From the NCBI GenBank assembly GCA_049645705.1, contig JBARUK010000042.1, positions 59,393 to 123,392 of the forward strand: 64,000 nt of DNA, in the 5' to 3' direction. Below, one piece after another: positions 1 through 9,655 of the stretch; position 1 is the first letter of the stretch; the number at the start of each line of letters is the position of its first letter. This DNA is from JBGNFV01 sp049645705. Lineage in GTDB: Bacteria; Bacteroidota; Bacteroidia; Cytophagales; Cyclobacteriaceae. The position numbers and the translations under genes are program-made. The notes beneath the pieces were generated by a model. The model searched no databases and was not told the DNA's origin. It saw nothing but the letters and a program-made list of their open reading frames with translations.

Positions 1-2216
1 CGGACTTCCGCTTCTTCTACCGTGACCCGGTCACGGCTTACCTGGAATTTATAGGGTCCGAGGTCATCAGTTACCAGGCCGCGGTTGGTATTATACTGTA
101 CTATCAGGTTACCGCCTTCTTTTACATAGTTCATAAGCGTATTATTAGCAAAGCGGAGCGCGTCTAGGGTATTATAGGCCCTTACACCCAGTATGATGGC
201 ATCGAAGGCAGACAGGTCTGTACCGGATAGCTGCTCCGGATCCAGCAATAAGACATCATACCCCACCTCACGCAGGCTGCCGGGTATGGCATCACCGGCA
301 CCCATGATGTAGCCGATGCGCTCGCCTTTCTTCTCTATATCGAGGCTCACGATCCGGGCCGTGGCCGGGGTATAGTAGGCCAGCGGCGGCAGATGACGGT
401 AGCTGATACGGTTAAGCGAACGGTTGTACGTCTGCCCGCCAGTTTCGGCAATAGCCTCTAACTGTCCTACAGAGCCACCTTCGGGCGGGGTAACGGAAAA
501 GGTAAGCATGGTCTGCTGGCCCTCATTGGCTAATGTAAAATCTTTAGAAGAGGGCTCTACCTTCCATCCGGAAGGTGCCCTTAGCTTCAGTTCGCCGGAC
601 ACCTGATCTGTACCGGCAGAGACTATTACGTTCACATCTTCTGCTACACCCGGGCGGAATATATTGACCTTCTCAGGCAGAGAGATACTCAGAGCAGGTG
701 CTACCTCAAAGTTGCGGTACTGCTCCCCTTCCACGGGGTCTGTATTTTTATACATCAGCGGAGCCTGGTAGCTTATCGGCTGTCCGTCTATTTCTATCTC
801 CCACCGGGCTACGACCCTGTCGGGGGTACTGGCCAGCCCGCGCAGTTGCTGGTCACTGACAGTATACATGCCCAGGCTGGCGCTATCAGTAAGCCAGTAA
901 GGCTCACTTAAGGTCATGTCTTCGGCCAGTTTTGTATTGATGTCATGCGCGTATAGCTTGTTCTCCGCCAGCAGGGTGTCGGGTGACATAGATATGCCCA
1001 GGCGGTCTATGGAAAAGCTTTTGAGCGTCATGTCCTGCGATGAGCGGTTTATTACTTCTACGGACAAGCCAATGCTGTCGCCTGGTACAGCGCTGTACTT
1101 CTCAGCGGTCACCTCTATATACAGTCCGGTCACATCTTTGATAAGGGCATTTACTTCCTGCAGCTTTACCTGCTGCCAGTAGCTTTCCGGCAGAGCCTGC
1201 AGGGCGGTACGTGCTTTGACCAGGTGGGGCAGTACCTTTGCCGGTTGGCGCATGTCGAATTGCTCCAAGGATTTGCTTACCAGTTCACCCACTTTTTTGC
1301 CGTCTTTCAGGCGAGACCAGCCGGTGTTGATACCACTAAGCAGGGAGGTATTATCCATAGTGCCTTTCAGGGGCTGCAGGTACTCTAACTGTTCGCCACG
1401 TGAGGAGGAGGCACCGAAGCCCTGGCTTTTATGCATACTGCGGCTACGGGCGGCTATCTCTGTGTAGGACTGCCCCAGCACGGCGTTATACCCACCTACA
1501 TCTATGGTGAGCAGGCCAGTGGTATCAAATTTCTCACGGCTTCCGTAAAACCACCAGGAGGTATTGAAGAGCAGGCGTGATGGCTGCCATGTGTCCACAT
1601 GGGCCAGTTGCTCAGGAAAGCGCTTCGGGTCACCGGCCGCTTCGTAGGCTTCTTCGGCCAGTATGGCAGAGGCAGTATGGTGGCCATGGGTAATACCGGG
1701 TTTGGTGCTGAACCGGGTAATGAGCACGTCGGGCCTGAACTTGCGGATGGTCCACACCAGGTCGGCCAGCACATCTTCCTTGTCCCATATCTCGAAGGTC
1801 TCGTCCGGATCCTTGCTGTAGCCAAAGTCATTAGCCCTGGTAAAGAACTGCTTGCCGCCGTCTATCTGCCGGGCACCGAGCAGTTCATACGTTCTTATCA
1901 CACCCAGACCTTCCCTTATCTCAGGGCCTACCAGGTTCTGGCCGCCGTCTCCGCGGGTCATAGCTATGTAGCCGGTGTTCAGCAGCTTTTCGTTGCTGAG
2001 CCAGGCTATGAGGCGGGTGTTTTCGTCATCGGGATGGGCGGCAATATACAGGGCGCTACCGAGCACATTGAGTTTCTGCAGCTTGTGGTATATAGAGGCC
2101 GCATCTGGTTGGGTATTTGGTCCGGCCACATCCTGCTGAGGCTGGCGTGCCATAGTGGCTGTAAGGGAGAAGGCAGTCAGAAGTACAGCCAGTAGCACGA
2201 TCCGTTTGATATTCAT
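1..2216 (-). CDS. PIG-L (LmbE-like) family deacetylase, 3' end cut by window edge
   Basis: The first 738 residues are visible; the C-terminus runs off the window. An N-terminal signal peptide (residues 1 to about 23, ending near MARQ) predicts export. Residues 60-65 read AHPDDE, the metal-binding signature of the PIG-L/LmbE N-acetylglucosaminyl deacetylase fold, and a later THGHHTAS stretch supplies the second conserved histidine. The remaining part, roughly residues 300-738, is beta-rich and ends in a region resembling a glutamine-amidotransferase-like or NEW3 segment, as in other long Bacteroidota members. The family removes acetyl groups from amino sugars; the substrate here is unknown. 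The start at 2216 is chosen because it opens directly onto the signal peptide. No operon partner is visible in the window. Confidence 0.85.
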   Translation of the reverse strand, partial: MNIKRIVLLAVLLTAFSLTATMARQPQQDVAGPNTQPDAASIYHKLQKLNVLGSALYIAAHPDDENTRLIAWLSNEKLLNTGYIAMTRGDGGQNLVGPEIREGLGVIRTYELLGARQIDGGKQFFTRANDFGYSKDPDETFEIWDKEDVLADLVWTIRKFRPDVLITRFSTKPGITHGHHTASAILAEEAYEAAGDPKRFPEQLAHVDTWQPSRLLFNTSWWFYGSREKFDTTGLLTIDVGGYNAVLGQSYTEIAARSRSMHKSQGFGASSSRGEQLEYLQPLKGTMDNTSLLSGINTGWSRLKDGKKVGELVSKSLEQFDMRQPAKVLPHLVKARTALQALPESYWQQVKLQEVNALIKDVTGLYIEVTAEKYSAVPGDSIGLSVEVINRSSQDMTLKSFSIDRLGISMSPDTLLAENKLYAHDINTKLAEDMTLSEPYWLTDSASLGMYTVSDQQLRGLASTPDRVVARWEIEIDGQPISYQAPLMYKNTDPVEGEQYRNFEVAPALSISLPEKVNIFRPGVAEDVNVIVSAGTDQVSGELKLRAPSGWKVEPSSKDFTLANEGQQTMLTFSVTPPEGGSVGQLEAIAETGGQTYNRSLNRISYRHLPPLAYYTPATARIVSLDIEKKGERIGYIMGAGDAIPGSLREVGYDVLLLDPEQLSGTDLSAFDAIILGVRAYNTLDALRFANNTLMNYVKEGGNLIVQYNTNRGLVTDDLGPYKFQVSRDRVTVEEAEV

Positions 2217-2333
2217 GTGTCGGTATAAGTAAATGTTCTTTGGCAAAACAGGGCTATTGCGAATGCCGAATTTAAAGATTGTCTGTATAACGAAAAAATG
2301 CCACTGTGTATTAATAACCAGAAGGGCCGGGTA

Positions 2334-2627
2334 TTATTTTTTAAGGCGTATCAGGTAGGGTTTGGTACTGCTGTCCCGTTCTATAAGGCCGCGCGCTTCC
2401 ATGTCCAGCTTTACAGTGATCAGGTACCAGGGTATGCTGCCCTGCCACTTGTTTTTGAAGGTTTCGAGGGCGGTCATGTTCAGTTCGGCAAATGTCTGTC
2501 CGTCCCGTTGCCGGAGCTGATCCAGTATAAACTCTTTCATCACGAGGTACTTGGTAAGGCTTATGTTTACGCCCTTTTTTCCCTGCGGGTGTAGTGTGAG
2601 TATCTTTTCTTCCTTTTTTTTCATCAT
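2334..2627 (-). CDS. DUF6958-like small cytoplasmic protein
   Basis: A 97-residue protein rich in charged residues with no signal or membrane segment. Its opening (KILTLHPQGKKGVNIS) and its WY-centred middle followed by LDMEARGLIER near the C-terminus match my recollection of the DUF6958 family, small winged-helix-like proteins of unknown role in Bacteroidota. Family assignment is from memory and is tentative. It sits 44 bases downstream of recQ on the same strand and could be co-transcribed with it. Two adjacent ATG codons are available at the start; the first is annotated. Confidence 0.7.
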   Translation of the reverse strand: MMKKKEEKILTLHPQGKKGVNISLTKYLVMKEFILDQLRQRDGQTFAELNMTALETFKNKWQGSIPWYLITVKLDMEARGLIERDSSTKPYLIRLKK

Positions 2628-2671
2628 GGTATATGAGGTTTACGCAAATAGCCGGGAGGGGTTCCTCCGTT

Positions 2672-4843
2672 TCATTCCCCCCGCTGGGTATCAGCCACTA
2701 CCATCCTGATCTGTCCGTAGCTTACCTCCTCTCCTACGGCCTCCTTCAGTGGTTTAAGGGCGGCCGTGCCATGCAGTGATATGGCCTGCCGTATGCGTGC
2801 CTGCGTGGCATCGTCTACCAGTTCGCCTATGGGCAGGCTGCCTGCCGACACAAAGTGGGCCAGGTGGTTTTCTATGGTGCTCTCGGTCATATCGCGCCGT
2901 CCGGCTATGTCGGCTATGCTATAGCCCTTTTTGTACAGATCCAGGCTCTCGTTCTTAGTGCCGGAGGCGGTTTTCTTCTTCGTTCGGCGTTTGGCGGGCG
3001 TCTCCCTGGGCATCAGGTGCATACGGGAGGGCATTTCTTTTTCTTCGCGGTAGGCATCTATCTCCTGCAGGAAGGTGGCTCCGTAGCTCTCGATCTTTAC
3101 GGCCCCGAACCCGGCTATCTGCTTTAGCTGGCCGGGGTTTTCGGGCAGGTAGGTGGCCAGTTCTGTCAGGGTATTATCGCCCAGTACGAGGTAGGGCGCT
3201 ACGCCTTCTGCTTTGGCCATCTGCCTGCGCACGAGCCGCAGCCTTTCGAACAGTATCTCCTCAAAGGCGCTTATGTCGTTCTTCTGCTCCAGGGCCTGGG
3301 CGAGGGTGTCGTTAGTGGCGCGCATCATGTAGAAGGGCTCATCGCCTCTCAGCAGGGGCGTGCTCTTGTCGGTCAGCTTCAGCAGGCGGAATTTATCCGG
3401 GGTTGCCTCCACGTAGCCCTGTCTGATCAGCTCCTTATAGATGTCCTTCCAGCCGGCCTGATCGTGCTCGGTGCCTACGCCATAGGTTTTGAGCTTTTTA
3501 TGTTCCTCTTTCAGCTTGGCAGAGCGCGAGCCGGTAAGGATGAGGCTCAGGTACATGTCGCCATACTGCTGCCCGGTACGTACTATGGCGGACAGGGCCT
3601 TCTGAGCGACTACGGTGGCCTCCTCCCGTTGGTAATTTGCCAGGCATACGTCGCAGTTGCCACAGGTTTCGGGTGCCTCTTCGTCAAAGTAGTTGAGCAG
3701 GAACTTACGGCGGCAGGTAGTCACCTCACAGTATTTGCTCATTTTGGTGAGCTTGTGCTTCATGATGGCCGTCTGCTCGGTATTGCCATCTACTTCTATA
3801 AATCCCTGCAGGCGTACTACGTCTCCGTAGCTGTAAAAGAGCAGTGCCCGGCTCTCAAGGCCGTCGCGGCCTGCCCGGCCGGTCTCCTGGTAATAGCTTT
3901 CTATGTTCTTGGGCAGGTCCATATGCACGACAAAGCGGACATTGGACTTATCTATACCCATACCGAAGGCGATGGTGGCGACTATGATGCGCACATCATC
4001 TTTCAGGAACATCTCCTGGTGGCGGTCACGGTCCTGCCTGCTTAGTCCGGCGTGGTATGGCAGAGCCTCTACGCCAGCATCGCGCAGTTTTGCTGCGGTG
4101 GTTTCGGTAGACTTACGCGAAAGGCAATATATGATGCCTGCATCCTTAGGGAAGTGCTGCAGCCAGGTGACGAGCTTACCGAAGCTGTGCTGTTTGGGCA
4201 CTACCTCGTAGCGGATGTTGGCACGGTTAAAGCTGCTGAGGAACACCTTAGGCTCGTGCAGCCGCAGGCGCTCGAGTATGTCTGCCCGGGTCTGCTTATC
4301 GGCCGTGGCGGTAAGGGCTACTACGGGTACGTTGGGGAAGTGCTCTTTCAGCAGCGACAGTGACAGGTAGTCGGGGCGGAAGTCATGGCCCCAGTGGGAT
4401 ATACAGTGGGCCTCGTCGATGGCGAAGAGGCTTACTTTCTGCTTTTTGAGGAAGTCGAAAAAGCCGGACGTGGTATTATCCTTTTTGTTACTGCCCAGGC
4501 GCTCGGGGGCTATGTACAGCAGCTTGAGCTCGTTGTCCCGTATCATGCGTATGATGGCCTGCTGCTCCTCGTAGGGTACGGTGCTGTTGAGGTAGGCAGC
4601 ACTTACGCCGTTTAGCCTCAGGGCATCTACCTGGTCTTTCATAAGGGCTATAAGGGGGCTGAACACGATGGTGAGGCCGTCCATAAGCAGGGCGGGTACC
4701 TGGTAGCAGAGGGACTTGCCCCCGCCGGTGGGCATGAGCACCATGGTGTCCTGTCCGGAACAGACACTGTCTATGATACTGGCCTGGTTGCCACGGAAGG
4801 ATGGGTACCCGAAGGTTTTTTGCAGAATGTCGAGGGCTTGCAT
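2672..4843 (-). CDS. recQ: ATP-dependent DNA helicase RecQ
   Basis: A 723-residue superfamily 2 helicase that unwinds DNA 3' to 5' in recombination and replication-fork repair. Walker A is PTGGGKS around residues 38-44, and the DEAH box sits in DEAHCISHWGHDFRPDY. Helicase C-terminal motifs (GMGIDKSNVRFVVH, ETGRAGRDG) follow. The zinc-binding subdomain has its four cysteines (CRRKFLLNYF then CGNCDVC), then the RQC winged helix, one HRDC domain, and a C-terminal helix-turn-helix tail (DLYKKGYSIADIA) typical of the long Bacteroidota RecQ form. All key residues appear present and the length is normal. The upstream region is not coding. Confidence 0.97.
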   Translation of the reverse strand: MQALDILQKTFGYPSFRGNQASIIDSVCSGQDTMVLMPTGGGKSLCYQVPALLMDGLTIVFSPLIALMKDQVDALRLNGVSAAYLNSTVPYEEQQAIIRMIRDNELKLLYIAPERLGSNKKDNTTSGFFDFLKKQKVSLFAIDEAHCISHWGHDFRPDYLSLSLLKEHFPNVPVVALTATADKQTRADILERLRLHEPKVFLSSFNRANIRYEVVPKQHSFGKLVTWLQHFPKDAGIIYCLSRKSTETTAAKLRDAGVEALPYHAGLSRQDRDRHQEMFLKDDVRIIVATIAFGMGIDKSNVRFVVHMDLPKNIESYYQETGRAGRDGLESRALLFYSYGDVVRLQGFIEVDGNTEQTAIMKHKLTKMSKYCEVTTCRRKFLLNYFDEEAPETCGNCDVCLANYQREEATVVAQKALSAIVRTGQQYGDMYLSLILTGSRSAKLKEEHKKLKTYGVGTEHDQAGWKDIYKELIRQGYVEATPDKFRLLKLTDKSTPLLRGDEPFYMMRATNDTLAQALEQKNDISAFEEILFERLRLVRRQMAKAEGVAPYLVLGDNTLTELATYLPENPGQLKQIAGFGAVKIESYGATFLQEIDAYREEKEMPSRMHLMPRETPAKRRTKKKTASGTKNESLDLYKKGYSIADIAGRRDMTESTIENHLAHFVSAGSLPIGELVDDATQARIRQAISLHGTAALKPLKEAVGEEVSYGQIRMVVADTQRGE

Positions 4844-5611
4844 CCTGCAAATAAAGCAATCCCATATAGTTTATGCCAGTGAAATGTGGAGCAATGGTCG
4901 AGTGGCCCAAAGAAAAGGCTGATTCTGATAATAAAAAGATCCACTGGTGGAATGAGTAGCAGCGATGGTGTGGGGGTTGCGTGTGTGTAGGCCCAACCAG
5001 TGTAGCCCAACCAGTGTGGCCCAACCCTGACCAGCTTTGGAATGTACAATTGGTAAGCCGTAAGTGTAATACATGGCTAAGGTTTAGAATGCCCGAAGGA
5101 TACCCCTACTGAATACGGTTTAAAAACGGTTCAGTATCGGACCAGAGAAAGGAAAAAAACCAAGGGAATAAGGGGGAACTCTTTAAAAAGAGTATGTAGT
5201 AAAAATACAATCTGCAGGCGAGTAATCAAACAATATCTTATGCCAAGTTGCTTTGTATGTATGGCTCCTCATTATAAGACAGCATTGTATACCGGAGCTG
5301 TATCATATACCTTCCACTGTTTCAAGTCTTAGATTCGTCCGGAAGGGATTGGGACTAAACCAAGACTTCAAGTTTGTAACCTGAGAGAAGCTTATGGCGG
5401 CTCCCCTGGCAGTCTGGCAGGCAAATACCTGGGGGATTTTAGTACTATGGATTTTTAAAGATGGGGAGTTATGCGGGCGGTATTGTGGTTTATCACAAGT
5501 TTCCGGATCATCTTCGTTTTTTCTGAAAACAACTATAGCAGCGCTTTTTAAAAGCATTGTTCTTTTAGGCTATAAATAGATATAGCTACTGATACTGATT
5601 ATATATTTCGA
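4844..5611. other. Non-coding stretch with a short 14-bp tandem repeat
   Basis: No convincing gene is visible between recQ and the next (broken) gene; the short open frames here have no family resemblance. Positions 4991-5028 hold about 2.7 copies of a 14-base unit (GCCCAACCAGTGTA and variants). The stretch probably contains the recQ promoter, but I could not define it. Confidence 0.5.
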
Positions 5612-5871
5612 TCAACTCAGACCAATAAATAAGGCCACCGCACTCACTATACTTACAACGATTCCCCAAACAATGATTTTTTGCCTGGCCTCTCTTTTAT
5701 CCTGAAGCCTGCGATAGGCCACGATTTCTTCCTGATCGGCAAGGGTACTACTATCTCTGTGGGTGGCTTTTGGGTTTCGCTTCGTACTGCCTTGGGTCTG
5801 TTCCCTAACATACTGCGGTTAGCCTTGTATGCGCTTTTTCCCTGGCTGGTAAATCCGGCTCCTCCTGTCAT
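5612..5871 (-). pseudogene. Small single-pass membrane protein, frameshifted
   Basis: Frame 1 begins at 5871 with MTGGAGFTSQGKSAYKANRS, a start typical of a small Bacteroidota family I recognise only as hypothetical. Near position 5810 the sense moves by -1 into a frame reading VREQTQGSTKRNPKATH, then a charged helix (AYRRLQDKREARQ) and a single transmembrane helix (IIVWGIVVSIVSAVALFIG), ending with a stop at 5612. Total span of 260 bases equals 86 codons plus 2, as expected for one lost or gained base. Either the gene is broken or the base is a sequencing error. Function unknown. Confidence 0.55.
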
Positions 5872-6022
5872 ACTAGTTTATTTGGGTTCAAATTTATATA
5901 CAGCTACACATGACATAGGTTTATGAGGGGTGGCTGACCTCTGACGGTAGAAAAATTTCTTCAGGCTATGATGCATCTTGTTATTTCTCAACTTACGTTT
6001 TGCTATTCCGTATCCTATAACT

Positions 6023-7045
6023 ATGAAACAGGCAGATCAGATACCGTATTCTATTCTCGAGCTCGCGGCAGTAAGTAAAGGTAAAGCGATTGGCCAGGTA
6101 TATAAAGACAGCCTGGATCTGGCGCAGCATGCGGAGACGCTGGGCTACCATCGCTTCTGGCTGGCGGAGCATCATAACATGATCAGTATAGCCAGCTCGG
6201 CCACTCCTGTGCTTATAGGCCATATTGCAGGTGGCACGGAGCGTATCCGGGTAGGCTCCGGGGGTGTTATGCTTCCCAACCACTCCCCTCTTATCGTGTC
6301 CGAGCAGTTTGGTACGCTGGCGCACCTGCATCCTGGTCGTATAGACCTGGGCCTGGGCCGTGCACCGGGTACTGATCAGCAGACGGCCTATGCTATCCGT
6401 CCGGACAGGATGCGTTCTGTCTATAACTTTCCCGATGAGATTGCGCAGATACAGCAGTTCTTTTCGGATAACCGTGGCGCGCAGGTGCGGGCTTACGTAG
6501 CGGAGGGACAGAGCGTACCAGTTTACATACTGGGGTCCAGTACGGACAGTGCGGTGCTGGCAGCTGAGATGGGCCTGCCCTATGCTTTTGCGAGCCACTT
6601 TGCCCCGGGCTTACTATTCGAAGCGCTGGACATATACCGCAACAATTTCAGGCCTTCGGAATACCTGGACAAGCCTTACGTGATCGGGCTGACGAATGTG
6701 ATAGCAGCGGATACGGATGCGGAAGCGGAAAGATTGTCTACCTCGCTCATCAGGATGTTTCTAGGTATACTGACGAACCAGCGTGACTACATGCAGCCGC
6801 CGGAAGAATTTACGGAACAGCATCGTGCGCTACTGGCTGAGCCCGCTGTGCAGCGAATGCTCAAATATGCCTTTGTCGGTAGTAAAGAGACGGTGCGCGA
6901 AAAGACGGAAAGCTTCCTGAAGGAAACTGATGCGGATGAGATCATGGTGGCCTCACACATTTATGATCACGAAGCGCGGCTGTACTCCTACACCCTGTTT
7001 GCGGAGGCTATGCAGGAGATGACGATGTCGGCCGTCGACCAGTAG
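6023..7045 (+). CDS. LLM-class flavin-dependent oxidoreductase
   Basis: A 340-residue luciferase-like monooxygenase. The N-terminal part (YSILELAAVSKG, then RFWLAEHHNM) and LGLGRAPGTDQQT match the subgroup of short-form LLM proteins that resemble both the alpha and beta luciferase chains. These enzymes use reduced FMN and oxygen; the substrate is unknown. I chose ATG 6023 over the upstream TTG at 5978 because homologous sequence starts at MKQADQIPYSILE. The last 70 codons and the stop are duplicated at 13433-13636, next to the S41 peptidase gene, showing that this gene was once that gene's convergent neighbour. Confidence 0.9.
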   Translation: MKQADQIPYSILELAAVSKGKAIGQVYKDSLDLAQHAETLGYHRFWLAEHHNMISIASSATPVLIGHIAGGTERIRVGSGGVMLPNHSPLIVSEQFGTLAHLHPGRIDLGLGRAPGTDQQTAYAIRPDRMRSVYNFPDEIAQIQQFFSDNRGAQVRAYVAEGQSVPVYILGSSTDSAVLAAEMGLPYAFASHFAPGLLFEALDIYRNNFRPSEYLDKPYVIGLTNVIAADTDAEAERLSTSLIRMFLGILTNQRDYMQPPEEFTEQHRALLAEPAVQRMLKYAFVGSKETVREKTESFLKETDADEIMVASHIYDHEARLYSYTLFAEAMQEMTMSAVDQ

Positions 7046-7081
7046 TAGACTATTTTTGGGAGGGTTTCAGCCTTTTGAGCA
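6832..7081 (+). repeat. Left direct repeat of the 7-13 kb island
   Basis: This 250-base segment comprises the 3' end of the LLM gene plus a 32-base remnant (7050-7081) of the 3' end of the convergent S41 peptidase gene. It aligns base for base, apart from one 15-base deletion, one 5-base insertion and scattered substitutions, with 13433-13672. The repeats have the same orientation and bracket about 6.35 kb. Confidence 0.9.
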
Positions 7082-7168
7082 AGCTTCGGCGTTTTTAGGA
7101 TGAGGGAGCCGGAGAAACGATGGGAAGGTTGTAGATAACTCCTAAGCAGAAACAGATTCTACGGGGAA

Positions 7169-7783
7169 TCAGCGTCTATTATACATGCGGGTGCTTCGCT
7201 GCAGTTTCTTATTTAATTTAAAATAATCCTCTTCGTAGTTTATTTTAGTAGACTTATATGTGATACCCCCGTATTTCATACCCAGGTATTTTGCTGTGTT
7301 TCGAAATGGCATCTCAAAACCATCAGGTAGTTTTCTGTCAGAGCCTACAGAAATCACATATATGGTTTTACCCCGTAACTTTCTTCCATAGGGCTTATTT
7401 ATGGTAAGAAGGTCTGTAATCCTATCAAAATAGTCTTTCATTATGCCACTCATAGAGTACCAATATACCGGAGTGGCAAATACAATCGGGTTATAAATAG
7501 CCATAAGACCAGCCATATAGTCAAACTGGTCTTCCTCCCGATACTTACCCGAGTAGCAATATGGGCTTATCCTTACTTTCCGTAAGTTGACAAGCTTATG
7601 AGGTATATCTCCTAAGATCTTTTCGGTGAATGCAAGTGTATCACTTTCATCCCTGTGGCTACCTACTATAACCAAAGGTTTTTTCTGAGTAATTGATTGT
7701 CTGTAGTTATAGCTTATAACAGGTGGATGAATACTGGGTTTATAATTATTCCTGATCAAACCAGAGGTACGGTTTCCTGTCAT
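7169..7783 (-). CDS. Flavodoxin-like NAD(P)H-dependent oxidoreductase (FMN reductase type)
   Basis: A 204-residue protein whose core begins at about residue 35 (PLVIVGSHRDESDTLAF), a flavodoxin-like FMN phosphate-binding strand-loop, followed by VFATPVYWYSMSGIMKDYFDR, the signature of NADPH-dependent FMN reductases and multimeric flavodoxins. The last third is short and basic. The first 34 residues are unusual. The start overlaps the PhyH gene by 38 bases, and no other methionine precedes the core, so translation is probably coupled. It is the last gene of the island operon and may supply electrons or reduce a product of the upstream enzymes. The AT-rich codon use matches its four upstream neighbours, not the flanking genes. 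Confidence 0.8.
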   Translation of the reverse strand: MTGNRTSGLIRNNYKPSIHPPVISYNYRQSITQKKPLVIVGSHRDESDTLAFTEKILGDIPHKLVNLRKVRISPYCYSGKYREEDQFDYMAGLMAIYNPIVFATPVYWYSMSGIMKDYFDRITDLLTINKPYGRKLRGKTIYVISVGSDRKLPDGFEMPFRNTAKYLGMKYGGITYKSTKINYEEDYFKLNKKLQRSTRMYNRR

Positions 7784-8594
7784 TTTTATAGATATGGGTC
7801 TTATTGCCTTCTTTAGGGGTAGTAGAAAGCATATGTCTTAAGTAAAAGTCGTCTTCTACTTCATAGACTTCCAGGTCCACTTCACTATTCTCACTAACCC
7901 GGTTATAGTATACAAGCTTTTCTTCTTCAGGCTTGAACATTCCCATAGCTGCTACCCTAACATACTCGGAGTTATTGGGGCCAGAACGGTGAATAAGCGA
8001 CTGATCCATTATGAACACCTGACCCCTTTTTACAGGTACCGGTTCCATAAAGTTCTTTTCTATCACATCTACGTAATCTTGGTACGGAAATGAGCATCGC
8101 TGAGCTCTCGGCAGGCGGTGGTATTTATGGCTTCCACGGACAACGTGAACGCAACCATTCGTTTCATTTACATCAATCAGAGGAATCCACATGGTGATTC
8201 CGGTACGGTTACCCTCGTAAGGTACCATTGTGGTATCGATGTGTGTGCTCAATATTGAATCATCGGCTGTCGTAAGTTTTACTCCATACCCGCCATAAAA
8301 CTGCTTGTAGTTGTACAGATACTTATCGGCAATAGGCTTAGTTACATACTTGAAAAGCTCATTTGCTTTTGCCCGATGTTCCAGGTCTTTTAATTCTATC
8401 GTGCTTATGTAGGTCTTTCTCCCGTACCTATCTTTATTTTGCACGAAAAAACCGGTCAGGTAAGCCAATCCCTCATCATTGATTGTCTCATCCAATACTA
8501 AAAACCCATCTTCAAGAAATTTTTCCTGAAGACGGGAATCATTGAATATCTTTTTTTCCAGGCTACTAATATTTGGAAGAATGGTACTAGTCAT
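7746..8594 (-). CDS. Phytanoyl-CoA dioxygenase (PhyH) family Fe(II)/2-oxoglutarate oxygenase
   Basis: A 282-residue protein of normal family length. The facial triad is visible: H118 and D120 in STHIDTT, and H202 in SLIHRSGPNNS, with R213 nearby suited to bind 2-oxoglutarate. TMWIPLIDVNETNGCVHVVRGSHK is the usual central strand-turn. Such enzymes hydroxylate or otherwise oxidise small molecules, and some act on peptide natural products. It lies 2 bases after the aldolase-like gene and overlaps the reductase gene, within a six-gene unit that starts with the 52-residue peptide. Substrate unknown. Confidence 0.88.
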   Translation of the reverse strand: MTSTILPNISSLEKKIFNDSRLQEKFLEDGFLVLDETINDEGLAYLTGFFVQNKDRYGRKTYISTIELKDLEHRAKANELFKYVTKPIADKYLYNYKQFYGGYGVKLTTADDSILSTHIDTTMVPYEGNRTGITMWIPLIDVNETNGCVHVVRGSHKYHRLPRAQRCSFPYQDYVDVIEKNFMEPVPVKRGQVFIMDQSLIHRSGPNNSEYVRVAAMGMFKPEEEKLVYYNRVSENSEVDLEVYEVEDDFYLRHMLSTTPKEGNKTHIYKNDRKPYLWFDQE

Positions 8595-8596
8595 AA

Positions 8597-9655
8597 TTAT
8601 ACCGAAATAGATTTACGATTCAACTGCTTATAAATACTGAGGTTCTCAAATACCGTAGCAGGCACTTCATATTCTGAACTGGAAAATACCTCGCCGTGAT
8701 CTTCCATAATTATAAACCCATCATCTTCATTTTTGAGTGCATCCCGAAGCATAATACCTGTATTGTATTCTCCATACGAAGCCACCGGCATTTTTATTTT
8801 GTGCTTGAACTGGGGGTTTCTGGTAAACTGCTTGCTAGCATGGGTGTGCAAAAGGGCATTAATATCGGGCAGGTCATCAAACACTACCGCAGCCTCAACA
8901 GAATCGCTTGAAGGCATATACTTTCCCTTATACTTCAACAGGTTTTTTGAGGGGTCGTAAGATACCACTTCTGCAATGCGCTCCAAGTTCAGGTTATCTT
9001 TATAGGTCTTGGTAGATGTTACAAAAAACCGGTTCGTTCCTGGAACCCTGATAGCAAAATACCCATCAGAAGGACTTCTGTGATATAAAGTATAATCGCG
9101 GTATGCCGCAGCACATTCTTCGAAATACTTTTTAATCGGCGCAGGTAGTTGAACGGGGCTATTGTCAAGGCACTCTGCTTTATATTTTACTCTGACGCTA
9201 TCGCAGATAGAATTGTCTACAATTTTTTCGTAGCCTACTTTGCAGGTGTCATCATTCTGCAAAACAGGCCTTAAAAAATTAATCCTGTCATTGGATAGTT
9301 TTTTGTACAGGTTGATCATGTCTTCATGAGAAAGCATGTTTGGCAGACTACTATAGTTAAAAGCTATAGATACGGCCGTATATGAATTCAGGGCGGTCAA
9401 TCCGAATTCTGCCACGGACCTGGTAAAGGGCTTTGCCGATACGATTATGAGCAACCTTACAGTTTGATCTCCTAAAGGAATGACTCCTTTATTAACTTCA
9501 CTTATTGGCTCGTAAGTAAAACCAAATAAATCTGATGCATCCTGAATGCCATTACTGATTTCATCATATTCGGGATGGTCATCGATATTTAACAAATGAA
9601 CTAATACTTCATCTTTCCTTAATGGTCTGGAATAGTCATAAAAAAATCTTTTCAT
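8597..9655 (-). CDS. Two-part protein with C-terminal class II aldolase/adducin-like domain
   Basis: 352 residues. Residues about 165-350 form a class II aldolase/adducin-type domain: H270 and H272 in LLHTHAS, and H320 in IMEDHGE, are well placed as the zinc ligands of that fold (for example L-fuculose-phosphate aldolase). Residues 1-150 (VLVHLLNIDDHPEYDE and onward) are an alpha/beta region that I do not recognise. Aldolases of this class cleave or form carbon-carbon bonds beside a phosphorylated or acidic group; the substrate is unknown. It overlaps the methyltransferase stop by four bases (9652-9655), a strong sign of translational coupling. Confidence 0.75.
   Translation of the reverse strand: MKRFFYDYSRPLRKDEVLVHLLNIDDHPEYDEISNGIQDASDLFGFTYEPISEVNKGVIPLGDQTVRLLIIVSAKPFTRSVAEFGLTALNSYTAVSIAFNYSSLPNMLSHEDMINLYKKLSNDRINFLRPVLQNDDTCKVGYEKIVDNSICDSVRVKYKAECLDNSPVQLPAPIKKYFEECAAAYRDYTLYHRSPSDGYFAIRVPGTNRFFVTSTKTYKDNLNLERIAEVVSYDPSKNLLKYKGKYMPSSDSVEAAVVFDDLPDINALLHTHASKQFTRNPQFKHKIKMPVASYGEYNTGIMLRDALKNEDDGFIIMEDHGEVFSSSEYEVPATVFENLSIYKQLNRKSISV

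Noticed and set aside
1599..2195. A 198-residue ORF on the + strand
   Set aside because: It is the antisense of the PIG-L deacetylase gene, whose frame carries the AHPDDE motif and signal peptide.
3464..4045. A 193-residue + strand ORF opposite recQ
   Set aside because: Shadow of the RecQ reading frame.
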